NCBI RefSeq assembly: GCF_002118315.1
Contig: NZ_MTSZ01000002.1
Span: 1-64,000, forward strand
Direction: 5' to 3'
DNA length: 64,000 bases
Source of the DNA: Kiloniella majae
GTDB taxonomy: Bacteria > Pseudomonadota > Alphaproteobacteria > Kiloniellales > Kiloniellaceae
Both the position numbers and the translations under genes were made by a program. The notes under the pieces are model-generated. The model searched no databases. It had not been told where the DNA came from and was given only the letters and a program-made list of their open reading frames with translations. The stretch's first letter is position 1. Each line of letters opens with the position of its first letter. Positions 36,601 through 45,416 of this stretch are shown here, in pieces.

Positions 36601-37179
36601 AATCAAACGATCTTCAATTTCTTGCTCTTCGGCTAAACCGTGGCGCATCAACTCGGCATAAAACCGATCCTGAAAAATACCCGCCAGTTGTGTAAAAATA
36701 GCTTCGGCGTCAGCAGTTCTGTTTTCAAGTAATAAACGCCCAACAGCTCCCTTTGGTCCAGCACTCAGAGCGATCAAACCTTCATTGCTACGCTTGAGAT
36801 CGGCAAGTGTTACCTGTGGCGTCAGTCCTGTTTCCGTCTCCATAAAGGCATGAGAAATCAGGTGCATCAAATTCATATAGCCCTTTTGATTTTGGGCTAT
36901 GAGAACCAACTGATCTGGTTCAGGAACAATGGCGCCGGTTCGTTTATCAGCATCGGGACGCGCAATCATTAACTGCGTTCCCAAAATTGGCTGAACACCA
37001 GCCCCTTTGGCCGTCAGCGAAAATTCAAGAGCCCCGAACATGTTACTGCTGTCCGTAATTGCAGCAGCGGGCATATCATGTTTTTTGCACAGCTCGACAA
37101 GTTCTTTGGCCTTAATAGCCCCTTCAGACAAGGAATAAGCTGTATGAACTCGAAGGTGAACAAAATCGGCATACGCCAT
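33694..37179 (-). CDS. dnaE: DNA polymerase III alpha subunit
   Basis: The replicative polymerase subunit. The 1161 residues equal the E. coli size. An N-terminal PHP domain (starts FVHLRVHTAYSLSEGAIKAK) is followed by the polymerase palm with the catalytic aspartates in MPDFDVDFC near residue 411, the GPGRGSGAGSVVAW loop, helix-hairpin-helix DNA binding, and a C-terminal OB fold (GAIVVGKQERISKKG). There is no 3'-5' exonuclease domain, so it is the DnaE1 type that works with DnaQ. The gene is transcribed alone between the lolD terminator and the rpsB promoter. Confidence 0.98.
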   Translation of the reverse strand: MAYADFVHLRVHTAYSLSEGAIKAKELVELCKKHDMPAAAITDSSNMFGALEFSLTAKGAGVQPILGTQLMIARPDADKRTGAIVPEPDQLVLIAQNQKGYMNLMHLISHAFMETETGLTPQVTLADLKRSNEGLIALSAGPKGAVGRLLLENRTADAEAIFTQLAGIFQDRFYAELMRHGLAEEQEIEDRLIDLAYKHNVPLVATNEAFFAADDMYLPHDALICIAEGAYVSQSERRRLTSEHRFKSADEMKRLFADIPEAIQNTLVIAQRCSWFVEPIAPILPPFDTGDGRSETEELRHQSEVGLEDRLEKHVFTADMDEAEREEVAKPYRERLDYELGIIKQMGFPGYFLIVADFIMWAKEQNIPVGPGRGSGAGSVVAWVLTITDLDPLRWGLLFERFLNPERVSMPDFDVDFCQDKRDKVITYVQDKYGRDKVAQIITFGKLQARAALRDVGRVLQMPYPQVDRLCKLVPNNPAKPTSLPEAIAQEPQLREMARTDETVDNLLNIAQKIEGLFRHASTHAAGVVIGDRPLDQLVPLYRDPRSDMPVTQFNMKFVEQAGLVKFDFLGLKTLTVLERACEFIRSAGTSINLSEVPLDDKASFDLLGRGDTVGVFQLESTGMRDVLKRMKPDRFEDIIAVVALYRPGPMENIPSYILRKKGEETPDYMHPLIEDILKETYGIMIYQEQVMQIAQQLSGYSLGGADLLRRAMGKKIQAEMDAQRKIFVEGAVKNDVKAAKADEIFDQVNKFAGYGFNKSHAAAYALVAYHTAYLKANYPVEFMAATMTYDISNTDKLNIFRQELSRLEIPLLVPDINKSYAEFMVETMEDGNKAVRYAMAAVKNVGEQAIENITNERNENGPFKDLTDFVGRVDSKTINKRLVENLSKAGAFDSLSPNRQKVFLGAENIVRNISAAAQERESDQVNLFGGDDNTTMIDLALPKVPDWPELEKLKHEFDAIGFYLSAHPIDTYTQILKRLRAVNVADAIEQTKKYKGQGGPLKIGAIVVGKQERISKKGSKFAFVQISDAHGTIEAMVFSNVLLASREVLESNVPILATLTGEVKPDDDEPRFLLQAVTPLDDAASLTDTGLKLYINSDKPLEPLKTILDNHAVKGRGRISVVLGLKDGQELELELPKGYTVSPSIRQAIKAIEGIDLEEV

Positions 37180-37229
37180 AAAGAAACTCTCAAACTAAAT
37201 AAAACTGTAACGTAGAAATTCCAGAACCA

Positions 37230-37259
37230 GCTATACTCTAAATAGCTTGGAAAAGGCAA
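37230..37259 (-). promoter_or_regulatory. Candidate promoter of dnaE
   Basis: On the minus strand TTGCCT and TATAGC are separated by 18 bases, placed just downstream of the lolD terminator and about 50 bases before the dnaE start. Confidence 0.35.
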
Positions 37260-37292
37260 AATAAAAACCCGACACCATTAAGCATCGAGTTT
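37258..37292 (-). terminator. Terminator after lolD
   Basis: On the minus strand AAACTCGA pairs with TCGGGTTT and is followed by a T-rich tract (TTTTTATTTT). It lies about 80 bases past the lolD stop. Confidence 0.6.
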
Positions 37293-37369
37293 CTACATTT
37301 TTTCTAAAACTACCGTTTTAAAACAGGATACTAAGCCGTAGACTTACAGTATAACATCAAAAAATTAAC

Positions 37370-38050
37370 TTAACGAACCTTACCATTCTCAAAATGAAGA
37401 ACCCGATCCATACGACCAGCCAATTCGTGATTGTGGGTTGCGATCAAAGCTGTAAGCCCTACAGAGCGAACAAGCTTTAGTAACAGTTCAAAAACTCTAT
37501 TAGCTGTTTCCGGATCAAGATTACCCGTCGGTTCATCAGCCAAAAGGACAGATGGTGCATTTGCAAGCGCCCGCGCGATGGCAACACGCTGTTGCTCTCC
37601 ACCAGATAATTCCGCAGGACGATGAGAAATACGTTCCGAAAGTCCGACGGTATCCAGAAGTTCACTCGCTCGTTTATGTGCCTTTTTACGAGATAGTCCT
37701 GTGATCATCTGCGGCAAGATAACATTTTCTACAGCCGAAAATTCAGGAAGGAGATGATGATACTGATAGACAAAGCCAATCGTATCGCGGCGCAACGCGG
37801 TTCTGTTTTTGTCATTCAAGGAAGCAGATGGCGTTCCATTAACCAGAATGTCACCACTATCAGGCTTTTCCAAAAGCCCTGCGCTGTGCAACAGAGTTGA
37901 CTTCCCCGCCCCGGAAGGGCCGATCAGCGCAACCAGTTCGCCCGGCTTAATATCAAAGCTGACATCATTGAGAACATGAAGTTCTTTCGCGCCTTGCTTA
38001 TAGGTCTTATTTACACCCGCAAGAGATAGGCCTTTCATTTCCTTATTCAT
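37370..38050 (-). CDS. lolD: Lipoprotein-releasing ABC transporter ATPase LolD
   Basis: Powers the extraction of outer membrane lipoproteins from the inner membrane and their handover to LolA. Walker A is [11 protein letters not shown], the signature [16 protein letters not shown], Walker [13 protein letters not shown], and the switch His sits in IATHNHELA. The 226 residues are normal. Its ATG overlaps the stop of the permease gene by eight bases, so the two are translated together. Confidence 0.95.
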   Translation of the reverse strand: MNKEMKGLSLAGVNKTYKQGAKELHVLNDVSFDIKPGELVALIGPSGAGKSTLLHSAGLLEKPDSGDILVNGTPSASLNDKNRTALRRDTIGFVYQYHHLLPEFSAVENVILPQMITGLSRKKAHKRASELLDTVGLSERISHRPAELSGGEQQRVAIARALANAPSVLLADEPTGNLDPETANRVFELLLKLVRSVGLTALIATHNHELAGRMDRVLHFENGKVR

Positions 38051-39287
38051 AGCGAATTGCCTCCACAGGGTCTAACCGCGCGGCACGCCATGCCGGAAAA
38101 ATCGGGGCGAGAAATGAAAAGAACAAAGCCATACCAACGACCTGCAGGACTTCCGACGTTTCAACAACTGCTGGCAACTTGGAAAGGAAATAGATCTCGG
38201 CATCAAAGAGATTGGTTCCGGACAAACCTTCCAGCCACTGCCGGATCGTTTCGATATTTTCAGCGAACGACAGACCAAGAACAAAGCCGGCCAGCGTCCC
38301 GATAACGCCAATGGATGCCCCGCTAAGGAAGAAGACCCTGAGGATCATTCCACGGGTTGCCCCCATCGTTCTCAGAATTGCGATATCGCGACCCTTGTCT
38401 TTAACCAGCATAATCTGGCCAGAAACAATATTGAAAACCGCAACCAGAATAATAAGCGACAGGATCAGGAACATAACATTACGTTCTACCTGAATGGCAT
38501 TAAAGAAGCTGGCGTTACTTTGCTGCCAATCCCTCGTGACAATCCCTGTACCTATAGCGTTGTGAATATCCCGACGCACTACATTGGTCAGATCTGGATT
38601 ATCCACAAAGACCTCAATCGTATTTACCATCTCAGGCAATTCAAAGAAGATTTGCGCGGCATCAAGTGTCATGTAGATAAAACTACTGTCGTATTCATAC
38701 ATGCCAATATCAAAAAGCGCAGCAATGGTGTAGGCTTTAAGACGGGGGATAGAACCGAATACAGTGACGGAGCTATTCGGCGACACCAGGGTAATTTTAT
38801 CACCGACACCAAGACGCAAGCTTCTCGCCAGACGTTCGCCAATAACAACATTATCACCAGTGAAATCATCCAATGATCCGGCGACAATCTTTTCCGCGAT
38901 CAACTTACGTGCTTTGAGGTCTTCAGGTGCCATGCCGCGAACCAAGCCGCCTGTGGCTGTACCACTGGCCGTCACCATGACCTGTCCCTGTACCTGTGGG
39001 GTCGCACTTGTCACACCGGATAGGGCGCTAACACGTTCGGCGATCGTTTTATAATCAACCAGATCACCCTGTACCCCGACAACGGCCAAATGACCATTAA
39101 CCCCGAGTATCCGGCCAAGAAGCTCTTGGCGGAACCCGTTCATGACGGACATCACAATGATCAAGGTCGCAACGCCCAAGGCAATACCAACAAGGGAAAA
39201 GCCTGCAATGACAGAAATAAACCCTTCTTTACGACGGGAACGGAGGTAGCGTAAGGCCACCATGCGCTCAAAAGCACCAAAAACCAT
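38043..39287 (-). CDS. Lipoprotein-releasing ABC transporter permease LolC/E
   Basis: Inner membrane part of the Lol exporter. It has an N-terminal membrane helix (residues about 20-48), a large periplasmic MacB-like domain, and three C-terminal helices ([20 protein letters not shown] and on), 414 residues in all. The conserved start ([20 protein letters not shown]) is typical. Only one permease gene is here, where E. coli has lolC and lolE; a single LolF-type homodimer is known from other groups, and I infer the same. The start is ATG at 39287, one codon inside a longer frame that begins with TTG. Confidence 0.93.
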   Translation of the reverse strand: MVFGAFERMVALRYLRSRRKEGFISVIAGFSLVGIALGVATLIIVMSVMNGFRQELLGRILGVNGHLAVVGVQGDLVDYKTIAERVSALSGVTSATPQVQGQVMVTASGTATGGLVRGMAPEDLKARKLIAEKIVAGSLDDFTGDNVVIGERLARSLRLGVGDKITLVSPNSSVTVFGSIPRLKAYTIAALFDIGMYEYDSSFIYMTLDAAQIFFELPEMVNTIEVFVDNPDLTNVVRRDIHNAIGTGIVTRDWQQSNASFFNAIQVERNVMFLILSLIILVAVFNIVSGQIMLVKDKGRDIAILRTMGATRGMILRVFFLSGASIGVIGTLAGFVLGLSFAENIETIRQWLEGLSGTNLFDAEIYFLSKLPAVVETSEVLQVVGMALFFSFLAPIFPAWRAARLDPVEAIRYE

Positions 39288-39312
39288 CAACTATCTCTCT
39301 TCCCGCTAAATC

Positions 39313-40632
39313 CTATAGGCCTAATTTAGAAAGCGCAGCTTCCAATGTTAGTTCTTCTTTCTCACCAGTCTTGCGATTTTTCAACTCAACTACGCCATTT
39401 TTAAGGCCGCGTGGTCCGATAACCATCTGCCATGGCAAACCGATCAGATCCATGTCTTTGAATTTAGCCCCAGCAGAAGTATCGCGATCATCATAAAGAC
39501 AATCAACACCAGCAGCATTGAACTTCTGGTAGAGATCATCACAAGCCTTGGCACAGGCTTCATCTTTGGCTTTCAGATTAATCAATCCAACCTGATAAGG
39601 CGCCACTGCTTCTGGCCAGATAATACCGTTTTCATCATGACTGGCTTCGATGATTGCGCCCAAGAGACGAGAAACACCGATACCGTAAGACCCCATAAAG
39701 ACAGGAACGTTTTCACCTTCGCTGTTAAGAACATAAGCGCCCATTGGCTCAGAGTATTTTGTACCGAAGTGGAAGATATGGCCGACTTCAATACCGCGGC
39801 ACTGCATTCTCTTATCTTCAGGAACTGATCCTTCGAAGTCTTCTTTAACATACATTTCATCCGTTGCCGCATAGATGCTGGTCCAGTCATCAACAATCGG
39901 CTGAAGATCTCCGCTGTAATCAACATCAGCAGAAGGAGATGCTTTTTCCAAGAAGTCAGAGTGACAGAACACTTCGGACTCACCCGTATCAGCAAGAATA
40001 ATAAACTCATGGCTGAGGTCACCACCAATCGGCCCTGTATCAGCAGCCATTGGGATCGCCCGTAGCCCCAAACGCTCAAAGGTGCGCAGGTAGGACACAA
40101 ACATACGATTGTACGCGGCTTTGGATGCTTCGAAATCAATATCGAAAGAATAGGCATCTTTCATAAAGAATTCACGACCACGCATCACACCAAAACGCGG
40201 GCGAACTTCATCCCGGAATTTCCATTGGATGTGATACAGGTTTTTCGGAAGATCTTTATAGCTCTTTACCGCATTGGCAAAGATTTCTGTAACCATCTCT
40301 TCGTTGGTTGGCCCATAAAGCATATCCCGACCATGACGATCTTCGATGCGCAGCATTTCTTTGCCGTAATCATCATAACGACCAGACTTGCGCCACAAAT
40401 CAGCAGGCTGAATAGTCGGCATCAGAATTTCCTGTGCCCCTGCCCGGTTTTGCTCTTCACGGATAATCTGCTCTACCTTACGAAGGACTTTCAAACCCAT
40501 CGGCAGCCAAGAATAGATTCCAGATGTTGCCTGACGGATCATGCCCGCACGCAGCATATAACGGTGAGAGACAATCTGTGCCTCGGTTGGGTTTTCCTTC
40601 AGTGTTGGAAGGAAATAAGCAGAAAGGCGCAT
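39313..40632 (-). CDS. proS: Prolyl-tRNA synthetase, short type
   Basis: Class II synthetase that charges tRNA-Pro. At 439 residues it lacks the roughly 180-residue insertion domain that edits Ala-tRNA-Pro in E. coli ProRS; this short form is the rule in alphaproteobacteria and mitochondria. Motif 1 ([20 protein letters not shown]), motif 2 ([20 protein letters not shown]) and motif 3 ([13 protein letters not shown]) are all present, then the anticodon-binding domain. Editing must come from a separate protein elsewhere. It lies 23 bases before the lolC/E gene. Confidence 0.97.
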   Translation of the reverse strand: MRLSAYFLPTLKENPTEAQIVSHRYMLRAGMIRQATSGIYSWLPMGLKVLRKVEQIIREEQNRAGAQEILMPTIQPADLWRKSGRYDDYGKEMLRIEDRHGRDMLYGPTNEEMVTEIFANAVKSYKDLPKNLYHIQWKFRDEVRPRFGVMRGREFFMKDAYSFDIDFEASKAAYNRMFVSYLRTFERLGLRAIPMAADTGPIGGDLSHEFIILADTGESEVFCHSDFLEKASPSADVDYSGDLQPIVDDWTSIYAATDEMYVKEDFEGSVPEDKRMQCRGIEVGHIFHFGTKYSEPMGAYVLNSEGENVPVFMGSYGIGVSRLLGAIIEASHDENGIIWPEAVAPYQVGLINLKAKDEACAKACDDLYQKFNAAGVDCLYDDRDTSAGAKFKDMDLIGLPWQMVIGPRGLKNGVVELKNRKTGEKEELTLEAALSKLGL

Positions 40633-40743
40633 CTGGATATCCTGGAATGCTATGAGATCAATAATAAATAAGGAACAATTCAGTTATAGGACTGAAAAGT
40701 ATGCGGTCATATATATGGGATGAAATGACACTTGTCCATGACA

Positions 40744-40780
40744 GAAAAACAAGCTTTTCCTAAGAAATTTTAGCCTGTTT
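40744..40780 (-). terminator. Terminator after the secreted hypothetical gene
   Basis: On the minus strand AAACAGGCT pairs (one mismatch) with AGCTTGTTT, which runs into a T-rich end. An alternative inner stem TCCTAA/TTAGGA exists. It lies between the gene at 40806 and proS. Confidence 0.5.
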
Positions 40781-40805
40781 AGGATATAAGGTCATAACCA
40801 CGAAA

Positions 40806-41270
40806 CTACTCGCGGTCTAATATTTTCTGACACTTCAGAGATAACTCTCTCTGTTCTTCACTTTGAAGCCGCTGGCCATTGAAAAAGGCGTCGCCATTTT
40901 TGTGTACTTCAACGACACCAATCTCGGCATTCGCTTCAAAATTGGCTTTATTCGCGGGAATATTATAGCGCTCAAACATATCGACAGTAATTGGAATCCG
41001 AATAATTTCCGGCAGAACGATTGGCTGTGCGTTCAAATCCGCTGGCACAACTTTTTTCCCTCTTTTGGTGACCCCCGGCGTATAAGCGACATCATCACTT
41101 GGATGATGTACCATCAAACGGCGGCAATCTTCTTCCTCAATCGTTACAATCCCATCTTCCGTTGACTTAACTTCCGCATGTACACCAGCAGCCATGCCCA
41201 AGGAAAACATTGACATTATTACGAATAAACAGAAAAATTTCCGCAGAGAAAAATAATGATAACAAAGCAT
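40806..41270 (-). CDS. Secreted hypothetical protein
   Basis: Not recognised. From the ATG at 41270 (a GTG lies two codons earlier) the 154 residues begin with a signal peptide (LRKFFCLFVIMSMFSLGMAA, cut near VHA-EV). The mature part contains EEEDCRRLMVHHPSDDVAYT, a run of hydrophobic beta-like strands (QPIVLPEIIRIPITVDMFER), and a C-terminal segment ending in SLKCQKILDRE. Two Cys residues could form a disulfide. It stands alone between two terminators inside a gene order that is otherwise well conserved among alphaproteobacteria, and is probably a periplasmic protein. Confidence 0.7.
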   Translation of the reverse strand: MLCYHYFSLRKFFCLFVIMSMFSLGMAAGVHAEVKSTEDGIVTIEEEDCRRLMVHHPSDDVAYTPGVTKRGKKVVPADLNAQPIVLPEIIRIPITVDMFERYNIPANKANFEANAEIGVVEVHKNGDAFFNGQRLQSEEQRELSLKCQKILDRE

Positions 41271-41297
41271 TATCACACCATATTAAGAAAATAAGTC

Positions 41298-41337
41298 AAA
41301 AAAACGGCTTGCCAATAATAATATCAACAGGCCGTTT
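41298..41337 (-). terminator. Terminator at the end of the nuo-DUF1467 transcript
   Basis: On the minus strand AAACGGC pairs with GCCGTTT, with partial inner pairing, followed by seven T. It lies about 140 bases past the DUF1467 stop. Confidence 0.65.
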
Positions 41338-41360
41338 ATAAATCTATAACGCTTATCACT

Positions 41361-41482
41361 TACTAGTAATATAGTTGTTTAACTTAATTTTTCTCAAGGC
41401 GTGAAGAGAGACGTGTAGATGTCTCTACATGAACGATGAAACAACGAAGAGAAAGAATTAAGATAAGCGACTATAACTAGTA
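41361..41482. repeat. Long imperfect inverted repeat
   Basis: The left arm 41361-41395 and right arm 41449-41482 are inverted copies, matching at about 30 positions with two of the mismatches allowing G-U pairs. Both begin with TACTAGT and TATAGT and share CTTAATT and TTTCTC. In the centre lies a second perfect hairpin (TGTAGA-TGTC-TCTACA, 41414-41429). The right arm contains the last codon and stop of the DUF1467 gene. It could be a miniature mobile element or a structured 3' end. Confidence 0.6.
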
Positions 41483-41719
41483 GGCGAGTTCACCAATTGA
41501 GATTAATTTATTGGTAATGACGTAATAGGCGACGCCCCACAAAACACCCGCGATAGCGCTGGTGATCAGTGCCTTACGCAAAAGCATCGGATTTTTTGGA
41601 GCTGAAGGTTCGTGACCAACTTCAGGGTTCTCTTCGGCCCGGACACCAAAGGGAAGCGCCATGAAAAATATCAGCCACCAAATAATAACGTAAACAAGAA
41701 TACCTGTAACCCAGTTCAT
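41477..41719 (-). CDS. DUF1467 family small membrane protein
   Basis: An 80-residue protein with two membrane helices (WVTGILVYVIIWWLIFFMALPF and LITSAIAGVLWGVAYYVI-like segments) joined by a short polar loop that holds PFGVRAEE and PSAPKNP, the conserved core of DUF1467. The family is confined to alphaproteobacteria as far as I know, usually found between mce and proS as here, and has no assigned function. It follows mce after 18 bases and is the last gene of the nuo-led transcript. Confidence 0.88.
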   Translation of the reverse strand: MNWVTGILVYVIIWWLIFFMALPFGVRAEENPEVGHEPSAPKNPMLLRKALITSAIAGVLWGVAYYVITNKLISIGELAY

Positions 41720-41737
41720 CTTTACTACTCTCTCGAC

Positions 41738-42142
41738 CTAAGCCTGTTCCAGCTCAACAAGGGTTCCACAAAAATCTTTTGGATGCAGGAAGAGCACTGG
41801 CTTGTTATGTGCGCCGATTTTCGGTTCACCATCCCCAAGCACTCTTGCGCCTTCTGCTTTAAGCTTATCCCGTGCAACAATAATGTCATCAACCTCATAA
41901 CAGATATGATGAATGCCACCCGCAGGGTTCTTTTCCAGAAAATTACCAATCGGTGAGTTCTCACCCAAGGGATAAAGGAACTCAATTTTGGTGTTGGGAA
42001 GATTGACAAAGACCACTGTTACACCGTGATCGGGTTGATCAACGGCTTCTGTGACTTCCGCCCCCAATATATCACGGTATTGAGCAACCGCTGCATTCAA
42101 ATCGGGTACCGCAATCGCAACATGATTTAAACGACCAATCAT
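41738..42142 (-). CDS. mce: Methylmalonyl-CoA epimerase
   Basis: Interconverts the (R) and (S) forms of methylmalonyl-CoA, linking propionyl-CoA breakdown to succinyl-CoA. It belongs to the vicinal oxygen chelate fold. Metal ligands are His7 (RLNHVAIAV), a His in GGIHHICYEVDD, and Glu in GTLVELEQA. The 134 residues are normal. It lies 13 bases behind rnj. The partner genes (propionyl-CoA carboxylase, methylmalonyl-CoA mutase) are not in the window. Confidence 0.93.
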   Translation of the reverse strand: MIGRLNHVAIAVPDLNAAVAQYRDILGAEVTEAVDQPDHGVTVVFVNLPNTKIEFLYPLGENSPIGNFLEKNPAGGIHHICYEVDDIIVARDKLKAEGARVLGDGEPKIGAHNKPVLFLHPKDFCGTLVELEQA

Positions 42143-42155
42143 TATAAAATCCCTT

Positions 42156-43841
42156 TTAATTCAGATAGGAAGCTAGTCGGACAATATGTACATCCGTGAC
42201 AGGCTTTTTGCTGTAGAGCTTGTTAAAATGACGTCGGACAGCGCGAATGGCAACTTCGCGTACGATCACATCATTCTTCATCTCAGATTTTTTGAGCGTA
42301 CCTATGATATCTTTCAGATAGTCAATTGCGTCTTCAAAATCCTCAAACTCTTCATCAAGATCAAGAACGCCTTGAACGGTCAGCTGAGGCGTATCTGCCA
42401 GCTTGTTTGCTTCATCAATAACCAGCGAAACAACCGCAGATCCGTTATACATCATTTTCTGACGCGCTTTGATAATCGGGCTATCAATTGGAATAAGACG
42501 ACGGTCTTCTATCGCCAAGAGGCCAGAGGTTATTTCAGCAATCTTCTCTGCCTTACCCGGTGCCAAACGAATGAGATCGCCATTCTTTGCCACGATCTGG
42601 GTTTTAACACCACACTCTGCCGCTAATTTAGCATGGGCACGCAAGTGTCGCGCTTCACCATGAACAGGCACAGAAACTTTGGGTTGCACCCATTCATAAA
42701 GCTTGCGGACCTCTTCTTTCCCGGGGTGACCGGATACATGGACATGTTCGTCCCGATCAGTAATCACCCGAACACCCAGTTCAGCCAGATTGTTTTGCAA
42801 TCTGAAAATTGATGTCTCATTTCCCGGAATTATTCTGGACGAGAAGATAATCGTATCGTCCTCTTCCAGATATACATGTTTGAAGCCATCCTTTGATAAA
42901 CGTGACAGCGCAGAGCGAGGTTCGCCCTGACTACCCGTACAAAGAACAAGAACCTCGCTCTTTGGCATATAGGAAAACTCGTCCTCTGAAAGCAAAGGAG
43001 CAACTGTTTTTAGATAGCCATTTTCACGGGCCGCAGCATATATCCGGTGCATGGAGCGCCCAAGCAAAACAACACGACGACCACAAATCTCTGCCGCCTT
43101 CATAACGGATTCAACCCTTGCAACGTTACTCGCAAAACACGTTACAGCAACCCGGCCTGTACATTTTGCAATAACATCGACAAGCCCGTTGCGAACAGAC
43201 GCTTCAGATCCGGATTCACTGTTAGACATGACATTGGTCGAATCACTGATCATCGCCAGAATATCTTCGTCAGCCAACGCCTGAAGACGTTTCTTGTCAT
43301 AGTGCGGCCCAACCAGAGGTTCAGGGTCAAACTTCCAGTCACCGGAATGGAAAACCGTACCACATGCCGTTCTGATCAACAGAGAAGCCGGTTCCGGAAT
43401 AGAGTGGGTCATGGAAACCAATTCAATTTCAAATGGCCCCGCCGTAAACGTACCTGCAACTGGAATAACCGTAATCTCGGCTTCGTCTTCGATACCTGCT
43501 TCAACCAACTTGGAATAAACCATCGACTTGGTAAAAGGCGTACAATAGATCGGGCAGCGCAGTTCAGACCATAAATGTGGAACGGCGCCAATGTGATCTT
43601 CGTGCGCATGGGTTAGAACCAAACCGACGAGGTTTTCCCTCTGCTCCTCGATAAAAGTCGGATCCGGCATGATGACATCAATACCCGGGTAGCGAGCCCC
43701 ATCGGCAAAGGAAATTCCTAAATCCACCATCAGCCATTTACCATTATGGCCATAGAGGTTCAGGTTCATTCCAATTTCACCTGTACCACCAAGGGGCAGG
43801 AAAAAGAGTTCGTCTTTTTTAGCGACAACCGCTTTACGCAT
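42156..43841 (-). CDS. rnj: Ribonuclease J
   Basis: Metallo-beta-lactamase-fold RNase with endo- and 5'-3' exonuclease activity, used in rRNA maturation and mRNA decay. The zinc motif THAHEDHIGAVPH gives His78, His80, Asp82 and His83; further ligands are in SMTHSIPEP and FHSGDWKFDP. A beta-CASP domain (about residues 210-380) and a C-terminal domain follow, 561 residues in all. E. coli lacks this enzyme; it is usual in alphaproteobacteria, where it sits beside coaX and mce as here. Confidence 0.95.
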   Translation of the reverse strand: MRKAVVAKKDELFFLPLGGTGEIGMNLNLYGHNGKWLMVDLGISFADGARYPGIDVIMPDPTFIEEQRENLVGLVLTHAHEDHIGAVPHLWSELRCPIYCTPFTKSMVYSKLVEAGIEDEAEITVIPVAGTFTAGPFEIELVSMTHSIPEPASLLIRTACGTVFHSGDWKFDPEPLVGPHYDKKRLQALADEDILAMISDSTNVMSNSESGSEASVRNGLVDVIAKCTGRVAVTCFASNVARVESVMKAAEICGRRVVLLGRSMHRIYAAARENGYLKTVAPLLSEDEFSYMPKSEVLVLCTGSQGEPRSALSRLSKDGFKHVYLEEDDTIIFSSRIIPGNETSIFRLQNNLAELGVRVITDRDEHVHVSGHPGKEEVRKLYEWVQPKVSVPVHGEARHLRAHAKLAAECGVKTQIVAKNGDLIRLAPGKAEKIAEITSGLLAIEDRRLIPIDSPIIKARQKMMYNGSAVVSLVIDEANKLADTPQLTVQGVLDLDEEFEDFEDAIDYLKDIIGTLKKSEMKNDVIVREVAIRAVRRHFNKLYSKKPVTDVHIVRLASYLN

Positions 43842-43853
43842 TTCTTACCTAAC

Positions 43854-44630
43854 TTAAGTCTTTTGACTATTTAATTCATAGATGGCGATCAAGCCACGTA
43901 GCGTTACATCTTTATCAATATGATCAATGACATCTGTCGCCGTATCAAACAACTGCGCCAAGCCACCGGTTGCAATAACCTTCATCGGGGAGCCATACTC
44001 GTCTCGGATGCGTTGTACCATGCCTTCGACCATAGATATATAGCCCCAGAAGATACCGGATTCCATGGCAGGGACTGTTGCTTTACCGATTACCTGCGAA
44101 GGGGCTTTGATATCTATTCGGGGTAATTTTGCAGATGCCATATAAAGCGCCTCAATAGATAGATTAACGCCGGGCGCAATAACGCCCCCTTCATAGGCAC
44201 CATCGGCACCAACAATATCAAAGGTCGTGGCTGTCCCAAAGTCAATCAGGATCAGGTTGCCACCATAACGTTGGTACCCGGCCACAGCATTCACAAGGCG
44301 GTCGGCCCCCGCTTGTTCCGGTTGATCAATATTTACTTTCAACCCCAGGTCAATTTTACCTAACTCGACCATTAGGGGCGTACAGGAAAAATAACTCTGG
44401 CACAGTGTCTTGAGGTTGTAGTTTGACGCAGGAACGACATTAGCAAGGATCGCGCCCGTTATGTCTTTTGGCTCCAGGCCTTTCAACGCCATTAGCTGCG
44501 TTAACCAGACGGCGTATTCATCAGCCGTTTTTTTACTGTCGCTGGTCGCGCGCCAATAGCCCTTTTGATCATGCCCGTCATAAACGGCAAAAACCACATT
44601 TGTATTACCTGAATCAATAACAAGCAGCAT
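43854..44630 (-). CDS. coaX: Type III pantothenate kinase
   Basis: First step of coenzyme A synthesis. The type III enzyme is recognised by the acidic N-terminal phosphate loop (VIDSGNTNVVFAV), the substrate motif GADRLVNA and IDFGTATTFD. I use the ATG at 44630, which gives 258 residues starting MLLVIDSGNTN; a TTG at 44648 is in frame. It begins just 14 bases behind birA, and the pair birA-coaX downstream of nuoN is common in the class. Confidence 0.95.
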   Translation of the reverse strand: MLLVIDSGNTNVVFAVYDGHDQKGYWRATSDSKKTADEYAVWLTQLMALKGLEPKDITGAILANVVPASNYNLKTLCQSYFSCTPLMVELGKIDLGLKVNIDQPEQAGADRLVNAVAGYQRYGGNLILIDFGTATTFDIVGADGAYEGGVIAPGVNLSIEALYMASAKLPRIDIKAPSQVIGKATVPAMESGIFWGYISMVEGMVQRIRDEYGSPMKVIATGGLAQLFDTATDVIDHIDKDVTLRGLIAIYELNSQKT

Positions 44631-44644
44631 TGTCTGTCTCGGTT

Positions 44645-45412
44645 TCAAGAAGCAAAGAAGACGTCCCCTGCAGTAACCAAACGCTGTTTGCCATTTTCCA
44701 GATCCAAATCCAGGGCACCATCTCTGTCGATGGTCACAAAGCGTCCGGAAAGTGTTTCGCCGGGAAGCCTGACGTAAATTTTTTCACCTAAACCATGTGC
44801 CTGATCCAGCCAAGCTGACCGCACACTATCGAAGCCTTCTTTTTTCCATAGTTTGTATCTGGCGTCAAAACTATTGATAAAGCTTTCCAATAATTTATCA
44901 GCTTTAACATCAGCTGAAAGCCCCTGCTCACGCAAACTGCTCGCAGGATAGCGGGCGTCATCCGGATAGTGCTCCAGATTAACCCCGACCCCCATGATCA
45001 GATAATCAAGTTTACCTGCACGATCCGCCTTACTCTCGAGCAGGACACCAGACACCTTTTTCCCGGAAAGCAAAACATCGTTTGGCCACTTTAACCCGGG
45101 GACAAGTTTTATATCTAATTTGCGAATGGCATCTGACAAAGCCAAAGAGGCGACAAAACTCAGATTGGCAGCTTCGGCAATAGATTTTTCGGGACGCAAA
45201 AGTGTCGAAAAATAGAGATTACCGACAGGACTAACCCATGTGCGCCCTTGTCGTCCCCGCCCTGCAGATTGACGAAGGGCCCAGACGATTGTTCCGTCTT
45301 GGGCCCCTTGTTCAGCAAGAAGGCGAACCTCATCATTTGTACTGCCAACCTCTTCTTTACAGATCACTGAAAAAGAAGACGGGATTACAAGGGATGAAGT
45401 TCCCTCTGTCAT
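44645..45412 (-). CDS. birA: Biotin--[acetyl-CoA-carboxylase] ligase
   Basis: Attaches biotin to carboxylase subunits via biotinyl-AMP. The core motifs are GRGRQGRTWVSP and LKWPNDVLLSGKKVSGVLLE. From the ATG at 45412 the protein has 255 residues and no N-terminal DNA-binding domain, so it is a class I ligase without repressor function. The frame is open to 45496, but that stretch is antiparallel to nothing useful and overlaps nuoN. It starts four bases after the nuoN stop. Confidence 0.95.
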   Translation of the reverse strand: MTEGTSSLVIPSSFSVICKEEVGSTNDEVRLLAEQGAQDGTIVWALRQSAGRGRQGRTWVSPVGNLYFSTLLRPEKSIAEAANLSFVASLALSDAIRKLDIKLVPGLKWPNDVLLSGKKVSGVLLESKADRAGKLDYLIMGVGVNLEHYPDDARYPASSLREQGLSADVKADKLLESFINSFDARYKLWKKEGFDSVRSAWLDQAHGLGEKIYVRLPGETLSGRFVTIDRDGALDLDLENGKQRLVTAGDVFFAS

Positions 45413-45416
45413 ATCG

